NCBI RefSeq assembly: GCF_000731095.1
Contig: NZ_JMTZ01000006.1
Coordinates: forward strand, 1-64,000
Direction of reading: 5' to 3'
Length of the DNA stretch: 64,000 bases
Origin: Lysobacter antibioticus
GTDB taxonomy: Bacteria > Pseudomonadota > Gammaproteobacteria > Xanthomonadales > Xanthomonadaceae
Numbering within the stretch: position 1 is the stretch's first letter; every line of letters starts with the position of its first letter. Made by a program: the position numbers and the translations under genes. A model generated the notes under the pieces. It was not told where the DNA came from. It made no database searches and was given only the letters and a program-made list of their open reading frames with translations. Below are positions 9,858 through 18,439 of the stretch, piece by piece.

Positions 9858-12422
9858 TCAGCGAGTCGCGGCGCGCGCGCGCTGCGCGCGTTCGGCGAAG
9901 GCCGCGGCTTTCTCGAAACCGAACAGGCGCAGTTCGCGGCGTTCGGCGCCGGCGACGAAGTACAGGGTCGCCGGCGGGCCGATGATCTCCAGACGCTTCA
10001 TCAACGCCTGGTCGATCTCGTCGTTCGCGGTCACGTCGACCTTGAGCAGGACGAAGCCCTTCAGCGCTTCGTGCACCTGCGGCTCGGGGAAGGTGTACTT
10101 CTCCATTTCCTTGCAGGCCACGCACCAGTCGGCATAGAAGTCGAGCATCAGCGGCTGGCCGGAGGCCTGCGCGGCGGCGATCTCGCGGTCGAGGTCGGCG
10201 CCGGACTTGATCTTGCGGAACGGTAGCTCGCCGGCCTGCGCGGCGTGGCCGCCGCGCAGGCCGGCGAGCGGCTGCAGGGCCTGCGCGGCGTGGCCGCCGC
10301 GCAGGCCGGCGAGCGGCTGCAGCGGGTCGTCGCTGCCGGCGAGGGCGCCGACGACCTGCGCCGCGCCGGCCAGGCCCAGCAGCAGCGCCAGCAACCAGGC
10401 GAACACGCGCACGCCCTGGCCGAGCGTCTTGGCGCCGGCCGACAGGGCGACCATCACCGCCGCGCCGAGCAGCAGTGCGCCCCACAGCGCCAGCGTCACC
10501 GGGCCGGGCAGGATGCGCGAGAGCATCCACACCGCCATGCCGATGAAGATCAGGCCGAACGCGCGCTGCACCGCGACCATCCACGGGCCGGTGGTCGGCA
10601 GGCCCCTGCCGGCGGCGACGCCGAACACGATCAAGGGCGCGCCCATGCCCATGGCCAGCGCGAACAAGGCCGCGCCGCCGAACAGCGGGTCGCGGGTCTG
10701 GCCGATATAGAGCACGGCGGCGGCGAGCGGCGGCGCCACGCAGGGGCCGACGATCAAGGCCGACAGCGCGCCCATGCTGGCGACGCCGAGCCAGGAACCG
10801 CTGCGTTGGCGATTGCTGGCTTCGCTGAGGCGGCTGCGCAATGCATGCGGCAACTGCAGTTCGTACAGACCGAAGCTCGACAGCGACAGCACCACGAACA
10901 GCAGGGCGAACAGCACGATCACCCACGGCGTCTGGAAGGCGATCTGCAGATTGGCGCCGGCCAGCCCGGCGACGATGCCGGCGAGGGTGAACACCACCGC
11001 GCTCGCCAATACGTACACCAGCGACAGCGAGAACGCGCGGCGCGTGCTCAGGCCGGGGCCCTGGCCGACGATCAGGCCCGACAGGATCGGCACCATCGGC
11101 AACACGCAGGGCGTGAACGCGAGCAGCAAGCCGAAGCCGAAGAACGTCAGCAGCGCCCAGTAGCGGTTGGCGCCCTTGAGCGAGGCGGCTAGCAGGCTGT
11201 CTTCGGCCTGCGGGGCGGCCGCGTCTGAGGGATCGGTCGCGGGCGTTGCCGCGTCGTTGGCGGGCGCCAGGTTGGCTGCGTCGGTGGCGGGCGTCGCATT
11301 GCTCGCGGCCATGCCGACGGCGGAGGCGTCGCCGGCGATGTTCGCGGCGTTCGCTTGCCTCGATGCTGCGGCGGTCGCGGGCGATACGGCGCTCGCCGCG
11401 GTTGCAGCGGCCGTCGTGCCGGCGGCCGGCTCCGTCGGCGCGACCACGCTCGCCGCCACGGTGCCGCGCGGCAGATCCAGGGTCACTTTGCGCGTCATCG
11501 GCGGATAGCAGATGCCGTCGGTCTGGCAGCCCTGGAAGTTCGCGGTCAGGGTCAGCTTGGCGGCGTCGGCCTGCTTGCGCAGCAGCGGCAGCGGCACGTC
11601 GATCTGGTCGAAGAACACGGTGACCTCGCCGAAGTGCTCGTCGCGGTGCGCGGTGCCGCGCGGCCACTGCGGCTTGCCGGCGGCGATCGCGGCCTGGTCG
11701 GTCTTCAGCGAGGTCTTGTCGCGATACAGGTAATAGCCGCGCGCCGGGGTGAAGCGCAGCAGCAGGGTGTTGCCGTCGCTGACGATGGCCTCGAAACCGA
11801 AAGCCTGCTCCGGCGGCAACGGCAGGGCATCGGTGCCGGTGTTGGCGGCCGAGGGCGCGCCGAGCGGGCTGCTGCCGAGCAGCGGATTGGCGCCGCCGCG
11901 CGGGCCGAAGGAAACCAATGGCGCGGCGGCCGGAGCCGGGTCCATCGCCGCGGCGGCGGGCGCAGCCAGCGCCACGCTGACGGTGCGGGTCTGCGGCGGA
12001 TAGCAGATACCAGCGTCGGCGCAGCCCTGGTATTTGATGGTGAGCTTGGCGCTGCCGGCCTTGGCCTGGCCGGGCAGGGTGGCGACGACGCGGTCGCGGT
12101 AAGTCTCGACATCGCCGAAGAACTCGTCCTTGTAGGCCTTGCCCTTCGGCAACTGCAGTGCCTGCCCGGCGAAGCCGGCGTCGCTCTTGACCGAGATGCG
12201 GTGCTTGTAGAGGTAGTAACCCGGCGCGACCTTCCACGACACCGCGATGCGATCCGCGCCACTGGCCTCGGTCGCGAGCACGAAGGCCTCGTCGACCGGC
12301 AACAGGTCTTTTTCGTCGACCGCAAGCGCCGGCGCGGCGAACAGCGCGGCCAGGCAGGCGAGGGTGAAGGCGAAGGCGGCGCCGGCGCGCGGGCGCCGAC
12401 CGGGAAGCAGGTCGTCAGTCAT
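9858..12422 (-). CDS. dsbD: Thiol:disulfide interchange protein DsbD with duplicated N-terminal domain
   Basis: DsbD passes electrons from cytoplasmic thioredoxin across the inner membrane to periplasmic reductants. The 854-residue protein is well above the E. coli length (about 565). After a signal peptide there are two tandem DsbD-alpha domains, each with the conserved pair in GC-x5-CYPP (C134/C140 and C299/C305). An Ala/Thr-rich linker (about 320-420) follows, then the polytopic core with FTPCVLPMVPIL and VGPCVAPPLAA, and a C-terminal thioredoxin domain with YADWCVACK. A perfect 15-residue in-frame duplication (QPLAGLRGGHAAQAL unit) lies between core and thioredoxin domain. The start overlaps the end of cutA. 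Confidence 0.95.
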   Translation of the reverse strand: MTDDLLPGRRPRAGAAFAFTLACLAALFAAPALAVDEKDLLPVDEAFVLATEASGADRIAVSWKVAPGYYLYKHRISVKSDAGFAGQALQLPKGKAYKDEFFGDVETYRDRVVATLPGQAKAGSAKLTIKYQGCADAGICYPPQTRTVSVALAAPAAAAMDPAPAAAPLVSFGPRGGANPLLGSSPLGAPSAANTGTDALPLPPEQAFGFEAIVSDGNTLLLRFTPARGYYLYRDKTSLKTDQAAIAAGKPQWPRGTAHRDEHFGEVTVFFDQIDVPLPLLRKQADAAKLTLTANFQGCQTDGICYPPMTRKVTLDLPRGTVAASVVAPTEPAAGTTAAATAASAVSPATAAASRQANAANIAGDASAVGMAASNATPATDAANLAPANDAATPATDPSDAAAPQAEDSLLAASLKGANRYWALLTFFGFGLLLAFTPCVLPMVPILSGLIVGQGPGLSTRRAFSLSLVYVLASAVVFTLAGIVAGLAGANLQIAFQTPWVIVLFALLFVVLSLSSFGLYELQLPHALRSRLSEASNRQRSGSWLGVASMGALSALIVGPCVAPPLAAAVLYIGQTRDPLFGGAALFALAMGMGAPLIVFGVAAGRGLPTTGPWMVAVQRAFGLIFIGMAVWMLSRILPGPVTLALWGALLLGAAVMVALSAGAKTLGQGVRVFAWLLALLLGLAGAAQVVGALAGSDDPLQPLAGLRGGHAAQALQPLAGLRGGHAAQAGELPFRKIKSGADLDREIAAAQASGQPLMLDFYADWCVACKEMEKYTFPEPQVHEALKGFVLLKVDVTANDEIDQALMKRLEIIGPPATLYFVAGAERRELRLFGFEKAAAFAERAQRARAATR
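10234..10323 (-). repeat. Perfect 45-bp tandem duplication inside dsbD
   Basis: Two identical 45-bp units (10234-10278 and 10279-10323) encode two copies of a 15-residue Gly/Ala-rich linker between the membrane core and the thioredoxin domain. The identity suggests a recent, phase-preserving slippage event. Confidence 0.9.
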
Positions 12423-12760
12423 CGGTCTCGGGTCTGTTCGGCCACCCAGTGCAGGTACGGGTCGAGGCCGTCGCGGACTTCGACCACCAATGCCTCCGGC
12501 AGTTCATACGGATGCAGCTCGGCGATCCGCTTGAGCACGGCCGAGGCCAGGGCGGGGGTGGTCTTGATCAGCAACTGGACCTCGGTCGCGTGTTCGATGC
12601 GGCCTTGCCAGCGATAGGTCGAGCGCACGCCCGGCCAACGGCTCACGCAGGCGGCGAGCCGTTCCTCGACCAGGGCCAATGCGATGGCGTCGGCCGTGGC
12701 CTCGTCGGGGCAGGTGCTGAGCACCAGCCTCGGCAGCGGGGTGGAGTCGGTGAGGGACAT
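12419..12760 (-). CDS. cutA: CutA divalent-cation tolerance protein
   Basis: CutA is a small trimeric cytoplasmic protein with a ferredoxin-like fold, linked to copper tolerance. The 113-residue product has the family hallmarks: an LSTCPDEATADAIALALVEE start, a CVSRWPGVRSTYRWQG strand segment, the EVQLLIKTT strand, and a C-terminal HPYELPE motif. Its stop overlaps the dsbD start by four bases, so the two are translationally coupled, a common pairing in Xanthomonadaceae. The gap upstream (12761-12997) holds a CCCCCTTTGAAAAAGGG-type repeat. Confidence 0.95.
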   Translation of the reverse strand: MSLTDSTPLPRLVLSTCPDEATADAIALALVEERLAACVSRWPGVRSTYRWQGRIEHATEVQLLIKTTPALASAVLKRIAELHPYELPEALVVEVRDGLDPYLHWVAEQTRDR

Positions 12761-12896
12761 CCGGCCAAGTGTAAGGCCGCCGTCGGGACCGGCCTAACCC
12801 GATCCGGTCGGATGGTGCAGGATCGAGGCCGGAACGGGCCGGAGCGGTGCCCGACAGGCCTGGAACTCCGCCGGCGTCACAAAACCCCGGGCTGCG

Positions 12897-12946
12897 CGTT
12901 TCCCCCCCCCTTTGAAAAAGGGAGCAGGGGGGATTTGTTTTGGGGC
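12897..12946. repeat. CCCCCTTTGAAAAAGGG-type hairpin repeat
   Basis: A long C-run followed by TTTGAAAAAGGGAGCAGGGG and GGATTTGTTT. Related copies lie at 17138-17175, 17286-17306, 43656-43696 and 43833-43874, so this is a dispersed intergenic family. Here it separates divergent cutA and acvB. Confidence 0.8.
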
Positions 12947-12997
12947 CAACCCCGGCCAACCCCGATGGTATAAGCCCTGCATCGAGGAGATGCCCGC

Positions 12998-14422
12998 GTG
13001 CCCGTAACGATCCCTGCCCGCCTGATCCTGTTCCTGCTGTTGGCCACGGCGTTGTGCAGCGCGACGGCGCAGACCGCATCCACGGCCTCGCCTGCGCTCG
13101 CGCGCAGCGTCTCCCACGGCCGCTTCCACAACATTCCGGTGCGTCTGCCCTCCGGCGAGGCGCGCCGCTTCGTGCTCTGGTTCGCCGACGGTCTCGACGG
13201 CGCGCAACGCAAGGAGCGCGTCGACGCCTTGGTCGCCGACGGCGCGATGGTCGCGACCGTCGACGTCGCCGCGCTCGAACGCGACCTGCGCAAGGACGGC
13301 GGCGCCTGCGCGTTCTCCTCCGGCGACGTCGAGAACTTCTCGCGTTTCGTGCAGGCCTATTACCGTTTGCCGACCTACCGCCTGCCTTTGTTGCTCGGCG
13401 ACGGCGAAGGGGCGGCGTTCGCGTATGCGATCGCTGCGCAGGGCGGCGGCATGCTGTTCGCCGGTGCGATAGCGGTCGATTTCTGCCCGCGCCTGGCCCT
13501 GGCGCGTGCAATGTGCCCGTCCGGCGCCTTGAAGCTGATGCCGGCTCGCAACGCGGGTTCGGCGCAGTTGCAGCCTTCGCCGTTGTCGTTGCCCTGGTTG
13601 GTCGCCGCCGCGCGCGCGGACGGCCATGGTGTGCAATGCCCGAAGGCGGCGAGCGATGCCTTCGTCGCGGCCATCCCGCAGGCGCGCCGTTTCGCCCGCG
13701 ATGCGCGCGGCGATGCTACGCCGGGCCTGCGCGCGGCCTTGATCGGCCTCGGTGCGCAAGGCCATGTCAGCGCGCCGTTGCCGCCGGCCGATCTGAAGGG
13801 CTTGCCGCTGACCGAGATCGCTGCAAGCAGCGGCGGCCACCGCGACAGCTTCGCGATCTTCGTGTCCGGCGACGGCGGTTGGGCCGGCTTCGACCAGAGC
13901 GTGGCCGACCGCTTGGCGAAAGCCGGCGTGCCGGTGGTCGGCATCGACTCGCTGCGCTACTTCTGGAGCCCGCGCACGCCGCAGGGCTTCGCCGCCGACC
14001 TCGATCGCATCGTCCGCTACTACCGCGCTCAGTGGCGGCGCCCACGCGTGCTGTTGATCGGTTTCTCGCAAGGCGCCGACGTATTGCCGGCGGCCTATAA
14101 CCGCTTGCCGTCGCCGAGCCGCGAGGCGATCGCGCTGACCGCGTTGATTTCGGTCGGCGAGAAAGCCGAGTACGAGTTCCACCTCAGCAACTGGATCGGC
14201 AGCAGCGGCCGCGGCTTGCCGATCGCACCCGAGATCGCGCGCATGCCGGCCGCGCGCACGCTATGTTTGTACGGCGCCGACGACGGCGATGCGCTGTGTC
14301 CGAAGTTGCCAGTGGCTGCGGCACGGATCGAAAAACTGCCGGGCGATCACCACCTCGACGGCGATTACGACGGCGTCGCCGCGCGCGTGTTGTCGGCGGC
14401 CGGTATCGCGCCGGGTTCCTGA
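12998..14422 (+). CDS. AcvB/VirJ-type lysyl-phosphatidylglycerol hydrolase
   Basis: A 474-residue secreted serine hydrolase. AcvB/VirJ enzymes hydrolyse lysyl-phosphatidylglycerol in the periplasm, removing the lysine that MprF/LpiA adds. The GTG start at 12998 follows a GAGGAGA ribosome-binding site. A signal peptide (about residues 1-25, ending ATAQ) precedes a divergent N-terminal alpha/beta domain and a C-terminal VirJ domain with GFSQGAD, whose serine (S357) is the likely nucleophile; a late GDHHLDGDYD segment fits the catalytic histidine. Its 3' end overlaps convergent mprF by 58 bp, so opposing activities are encoded tail to tail. Confidence 0.88.
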   Translation: MPVTIPARLILFLLLATALCSATAQTASTASPALARSVSHGRFHNIPVRLPSGEARRFVLWFADGLDGAQRKERVDALVADGAMVATVDVAALERDLRKDGGACAFSSGDVENFSRFVQAYYRLPTYRLPLLLGDGEGAAFAYAIAAQGGGMLFAGAIAVDFCPRLALARAMCPSGALKLMPARNAGSAQLQPSPLSLPWLVAAARADGHGVQCPKAASDAFVAAIPQARRFARDARGDATPGLRAALIGLGAQGHVSAPLPPADLKGLPLTEIAASSGGHRDSFAIFVSGDGGWAGFDQSVADRLAKAGVPVVGIDSLRYFWSPRTPQGFAADLDRIVRYYRAQWRRPRVLLIGFSQGADVLPAAYNRLPSPSREAIALTALISVGEKAEYEFHLSNWIGSSGRGLPIAPEIARMPAARTLCLYGADDGDALCPKLPVAAARIEKLPGDHHLDGDYDGVAARVLSAAGIAPGS

Positions 14423-17028
14423 GCCTCGGGCGCGCGGGTCGGGAAACGCGCGATGCGCGGCTCGCCGTCGTCGTGCCGGCGCGGGTCGAGCGAGATCAAG
14501 CGGGTGACGTCGATCAAGGCCGCCGGCAGATGCATGCCGCCCGGCGCGGCGAGGTAGCGCGTGCGCCAGACCGGGTCGTACTTGGCCTTGAAGCGGCGCA
14601 GGCCGACGAAACCGTAGAAACGTTCGCCGTGGCGCGCGACCAGGTTGGCGAAGCGGTTCCAGCGCCCGGCAAGGCGATGCTGAGACAAGCCCGACAAGGG
14701 CGCCATGCCGAGCGAGAAACGTTCGTAGCCGTGTTCGCGGCCCCAACCCAGCAACTCGGCGAACAAGAAATCCATCGTGCCCTTCGGCGCGGTCTCGCTG
14801 TGACGCATCAGGTCGACCGACAGCTCGCGGCCGTTGGTGGCGTTCCACAGATTGGCGAAGGCGACGATGTGGCCCTCGCGTTCGACCAGGGCGACCGGCA
14901 AACGCTCGAGATAAGCGGCGTCGAAGTGGCCGAGCGAGAAGCCTTTCTCTTCGCCGGATTTGTGTTCCAGCCAATCCTCGGAAATTTCCGCGAGCACCGG
15001 CAGCAAGGCTTCGACCTCGTCGGCCGGGGCGATGCGGAAACTCAGCCCGGCGCGCTTGCCGCGGTTCCAGGCCTGGCGCAATTCGGCGCGGGTCGAGCCC
15101 TGCAGGCTGAAATCGGTCAGCGGCACCAACGCTTCTTCGCCGAGCTTGACCAGGGTCAGGCCGAGGTCGAGGTAGGTTTGCCAGTACTGCTCGCCGACCT
15201 GGTAGAACACCGGCCGCATGCCGAGCCGGTCGGCTTCTTCGCGGAAACGCCAGATCAGCGCGCGTGCGACCTCGGGCGGCCCGACCGGGTCGCCCATCGC
15301 GATCAGCGAGCCGCCGTAACGTTGCATCATTGCGAAGCCGCGTTGTTGCGGATCGAGCAGCAGCGCTTTGTCGCCGGTCAAGGCCAGATGCGCCTGGCTG
15401 TCGTCGGCCAGGGCGAGGACCGGCCGGATCGCCGCGAGTTCGGCATCGCTCGCCGCCGGCAGCGGCGCCCGCGCGGCATGCAGCAGGCGCGCCAGGCCGA
15501 ACGCGATCACGGTGACGCTGACCAGCAGCATCGCGCGCAAGGCGCGCGGCGCGTTGCTCGACACCAGGAACTCCCACCACAGCTCGTTACGGTATTCGAC
15601 GTGGCTGTAGGCGAAGAACAGCAGCCAGACCGCGGCGATCAACACCAGACCGAGATTGCGCAGCCAGCGCCACGACCAGGCTTCGTCGAGCAGGGCGCCT
15701 TCGCGATAGAACTCGCGTCGCGCCGCCCACAACGCGACCGCCACCAACGGCGGCGCCAGGGCCAGGCTGAGGTGGCCGCCGCGCAACCAGGTCGGCAAGG
15801 GCAGCACGATGCACACGGCCAGCGCCAGCGCCCACGCGGCATGGCTGCGGCGCTGCAGGCCCTGGCCGATCAGCAACAGGCCGACGCCGCCGAGGCTGGC
15901 GAGCAATTGCGAGGTCTCGATCAAGGGCAGCGGCGCGCCGACCAGGCGATGGCGCGGTTTCGGCAAGGTGCCGTCGAGGATCAGCGCGGCGCCGAGTACG
16001 AACGCAGCGAGCGCGATCACATGCGGCAGCCACGGCCGGATCGCGAGCCAGGCGGTGCGCAGGGCGCCGGCGCGCGCCGCCACCGGTCCGCGCACGGCGC
16101 CGATCATGCCGACCATCGTCGCCAAGGCCAGCGGCAAGGCGTAGTAAGTGATGCGATAGGCCAGCGCCGCCGCCAGCAAGCTGGCCGGCGCCACGCCCGG
16201 CAGCAGCTTGAGCAGGCTCCACTCGAACACGCCGATGCCGGCGGGCACGCTCGACAGCAGGCCGGCGACCACCGCGACCAGATACAGGCCGACGAAACCG
16301 ATGAAGTCGGTACCGGCGATCGGTGCGAGCAGGACATACAGCGCGCTGCCGGCCAGGGCCAGTTCGACCACGCTCAAGGCGGTCACTTCGAGCACAGTGC
16401 GGCGATCGGGCAGCCACAGGGCATGGTCGCGCCAGCGCAGGGTGCGGCCGTCGCGCCCGACCGCGAACCACAGGCCGACGAAGGCGAGCGCGATCGCTGC
16501 GCCGATGGCGCGGATTGCGCCTTCGCCGAGCGGCAGCAACAACGCCGCCGGGGCCGGCTCGAACAACAAGGCGCAGGCCAGCAATACCCAGGCGCCGAAC
16601 ACGAAGCCGAGGGTGCTCATCAACACGACTTGGCCGATGTCGGCGAGCGACAGACCGGCCGCGCCGTAGCCGCGCAAGCGCACCGCGCCACCGGTCAACG
16701 CCGCGAAACCGAGCGTGTGCCCGACCGCATTGGCGAGGAAGGCGGTGACGACCAGGCGCAGCGGTTTGACCTTGCTCGCATTGCGACGCAGGCCGATGGC
16801 GTCGAAACCGACCAGGCAGGCATAGCTGGCCAGGCCGAGCAGAAAGGCCAGGACGATGCGGCGGTCTTCCAACTGCGCGAAGGCATGCCGGATCGAGCGA
16901 TAGCCCTGTTCGCTGAACTCGCCGGCGAGCGCATGCAGCGCCAAGGCGAGGATCGCCAGGCTGGCCAGCATCGACAGCGCGCGGCGCCAGGAACTGGAGG
17001 TCGTTGCAGCGGGAATCGGCGGAGTCAT
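14365..17028 (-). CDS. mprF: Bifunctional aminoacyl-phosphatidylglycerol synthase/flippase MprF
   Basis: MprF transfers lysine (or alanine) from aminoacyl-tRNA to phosphatidylglycerol and flips the product to the outer leaflet, lowering negative surface charge and cationic peptide sensitivity. The 887-residue protein has the expected two-part build: an N-terminal region of about 14 hydrophobic segments (flippase, including LALAGSALYVLLAPIAGTD) and a C-terminal soluble DUF2156 domain with GDPVGPPE, FAMMQRYGGSLIAMGD and MDFLFAELLGWGREHGYERF. Convergent with, and overlapping, the AcvB-type hydrolase gene. The lipid's amino acid cannot be read from sequence alone. Confidence 0.95.
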   Translation of the reverse strand: MTPPIPAATTSSSWRRALSMLASLAILALALHALAGEFSEQGYRSIRHAFAQLEDRRIVLAFLLGLASYACLVGFDAIGLRRNASKVKPLRLVVTAFLANAVGHTLGFAALTGGAVRLRGYGAAGLSLADIGQVVLMSTLGFVFGAWVLLACALLFEPAPAALLLPLGEGAIRAIGAAIALAFVGLWFAVGRDGRTLRWRDHALWLPDRRTVLEVTALSVVELALAGSALYVLLAPIAGTDFIGFVGLYLVAVVAGLLSSVPAGIGVFEWSLLKLLPGVAPASLLAAALAYRITYYALPLALATMVGMIGAVRGPVAARAGALRTAWLAIRPWLPHVIALAAFVLGAALILDGTLPKPRHRLVGAPLPLIETSQLLASLGGVGLLLIGQGLQRRSHAAWALALAVCIVLPLPTWLRGGHLSLALAPPLVAVALWAARREFYREGALLDEAWSWRWLRNLGLVLIAAVWLLFFAYSHVEYRNELWWEFLVSSNAPRALRAMLLVSVTVIAFGLARLLHAARAPLPAASDAELAAIRPVLALADDSQAHLALTGDKALLLDPQQRGFAMMQRYGGSLIAMGDPVGPPEVARALIWRFREEADRLGMRPVFYQVGEQYWQTYLDLGLTLVKLGEEALVPLTDFSLQGSTRAELRQAWNRGKRAGLSFRIAPADEVEALLPVLAEISEDWLEHKSGEEKGFSLGHFDAAYLERLPVALVEREGHIVAFANLWNATNGRELSVDLMRHSETAPKGTMDFLFAELLGWGREHGYERFSLGMAPLSGLSQHRLAGRWNRFANLVARHGERFYGFVGLRRFKAKYDPVWRTRYLAAPGGMHLPAALIDVTRLISLDPRRHDDGEPRIARFPTRAPEAQEPGAIPAADNTRAATPS

Positions 17029-17137
17029 CGGCGGGCCGTGGGGGCGATGAGCAAGCTTTCAGCAAACCACGCGAAAGCGGAATGAGGGACGGGGCTTGGA
17101 GTTTGCCGGGGGCGGTTGGTTCCGGACTTGAGGGCAG

Positions 17138-17175
17138 GAGCAAATCCCCCCGGCCCCCTCTTCAAAGGGGGGAAT
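17138..17175. repeat. CCCCC/GGGGG hairpin repeat
   Basis: GCAAATCCCCCCGGCCCCCT followed by CTTCAAAGGGGGGAATCC, a member of the dispersed C-run/G-run family. It lies in the 367-bp gap 17029-17395, which holds only repeats. Confidence 0.8.
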
Positions 17176-17285
17176 CCTTCGGGTGGGTGCTTGGTGGCCG
17201 GAGGTCTCGTGCTCCTGCCCGCGCTCGCGCTTTAGCGGCGAGTTTGAGCCGACAGGCGACACCGACATAAGCGCGATCGATCATC

Positions 17286-17306
17286 GCCCCCTTTGACAAA
17301 GGGGGC
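17286..17306. repeat. Short CCCCCTTTG hairpin repeat
   Basis: GCCCCCTTTG-A-CAAAGGGGGC is a near-perfect hairpin of the same family, about 90 bp before the LysR gene's stop. It has no T-run and so is not a classical terminator. Confidence 0.7.
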
Positions 17307-17395
17307 GAGCGCCCCGCACAGATTCGATGCCGATGCAGAACCGCAGCGCGGGGGATTTGCTTTGTGCCCGAAGCCGGGCACGCGCCAAACGCGCG

Positions 17396-18322
17396 TCACG
17401 TCTGCCCGGCGATCACCCGGTCCCACACCGCCGGCTCGCCGATGGTCGCTTCGACGAAGTCGATGAAGGCTTCGACCTTGCGAGGCCGGTAGTCGCGGCT
17501 CGGGTACACCGCGTAGATGCCGATCGGCAGCAGGCTCCAATCCGGCATCACTTCGACCAAACTGCCGCTGGCGAGCTCCTCGGCGACGGCGAAGGTCGCG
17601 GTCTGCAGGATGCCGCGGCCGTGCACGGCGGCATCGACCAGCGGCAGGCCGTAGTTCGCTTTCAAGCGCCCTCGCACCGGTACGCGCAGCGGTTCGCGGT
17701 CGCGATGGAATTCCCAGGTCGGGGTGTCGCGGAACAAGGTGTAGTGCAGGCAGTCGTGCTCGATCAGCTCGGCCGGCGTACGCGGTGCGCCGCGCCGTGC
17801 GAGGTAGTCGGGCGAGGCCACCAGGATCCGCCGCGTCTGCGCGATGCGGCGCGCGACCAGGCGCGAATCGCTGAGCGCGCCGATGCGGATCGCGGCGTCG
17901 AAGCCGGCGCCGATCAGGTCGACGAAGCGGTCGTCGAATTGCAGGTCCAGGTCGATGCCGGGCCAACGCTGCAGGAAGGCTTCGACGTGCGGCATCACGT
18001 ACAGACGGCCGAAATTCATCGGCACCGACACCCGCAGCTCGCCGCGCGGCTGCGCCGACAGGTCGTGCACGCGTTCGCCGGCGGCGAGGATCTGCGCCAG
18101 CGCCGGCGCGACTTCGGCGTAGTAGTGGCGTCCCGACTCGGTCAGGCTCAGCCGTCTGGTCGAACGGTTGAGCAACTTGGCGCCGAGCCGCGCCTCCAGG
18201 GTATTCAGGCGGCGAGTGATCGCGCCCGGGGTGACCTGCAGTTGCTTCGCCGCGGCGGTGAAGCTGCCGTGCTGGAGGATGGCCTCGAAGGCCTCGAGTT
18301 CGGAATAGAGCCCGCCGATCAT
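17396..18322 (-). CDS. LysR-family transcriptional regulator
   Basis: A 308-residue LysR-type regulator. The N-terminal winged helix-turn-helix (about residues 4-60) contains GSFTAAAKQLQVTPGAITRR and RLGAKLLNRSTRRLSLTESG. An effector-binding domain of the two-lobe periplasmic-binding type follows (PMNFGRLYVMPHVEAFLQRW, GFDAAIRIGALSDS). I start it at the ATG at 18322, preceded by GAGGA at a suitable distance. It is divergent from the alcohol dehydrogenase gene across a 117-bp gap, the classic LysR arrangement, so that gene is its probable target. The inducer is unknown. Confidence 0.93.
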   Translation of the reverse strand: MIGGLYSELEAFEAILQHGSFTAAAKQLQVTPGAITRRLNTLEARLGAKLLNRSTRRLSLTESGRHYYAEVAPALAQILAAGERVHDLSAQPRGELRVSVPMNFGRLYVMPHVEAFLQRWPGIDLDLQFDDRFVDLIGAGFDAAIRIGALSDSRLVARRIAQTRRILVASPDYLARRGAPRTPAELIEHDCLHYTLFRDTPTWEFHRDREPLRVPVRGRLKANYGLPLVDAAVHGRGILQTATFAVAEELASGSLVEVMPDWSLLPIGIYAVYPSRDYRPRKVEAFIDFVEATIGEPAVWDRVIAGQT

Positions 18323-18439
18323 TGTTGAGACATCCTCAATGATGAGTTGCCATCGCGATCCTATATCAGTAGTCGGCTCAACAATAGTCTGGGCATCCCC
18401 CCACCCGGCCGGTCCGCGCACCGGCAGCGGAGAACCACG
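18323..18439. promoter_or_regulatory. Divergent LysR/dehydrogenase control region
   Basis: This gap separates the divergent LysR regulator and dehydrogenase genes. It contains TTGTTGAGACATCCTCAATG and, about 60 bp on, a related GGCTCAACAATAGTC, so a TTGTTGAG half is repeated in inverted orientation (18323-18328 and 18371-18385). These are candidate LysR sites; position and repetition are visible, binding is inferred. Confidence 0.45.

Noticed and set aside
9163..12237. A 1024-residue minus-strand open frame overlapping dsbD in another frame
   Set aside because: Arg/Gly-rich frame-shifted reading of dsbD and its neighbour, with no domains.
14263..17085. A 940-residue plus-strand open frame antisense to mprF
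   Set aside because: It is a Gln/Arg/Gly-rich shadow produced by high GC on the opposite strand; mprF has clear domain motifs and the shadow has none.
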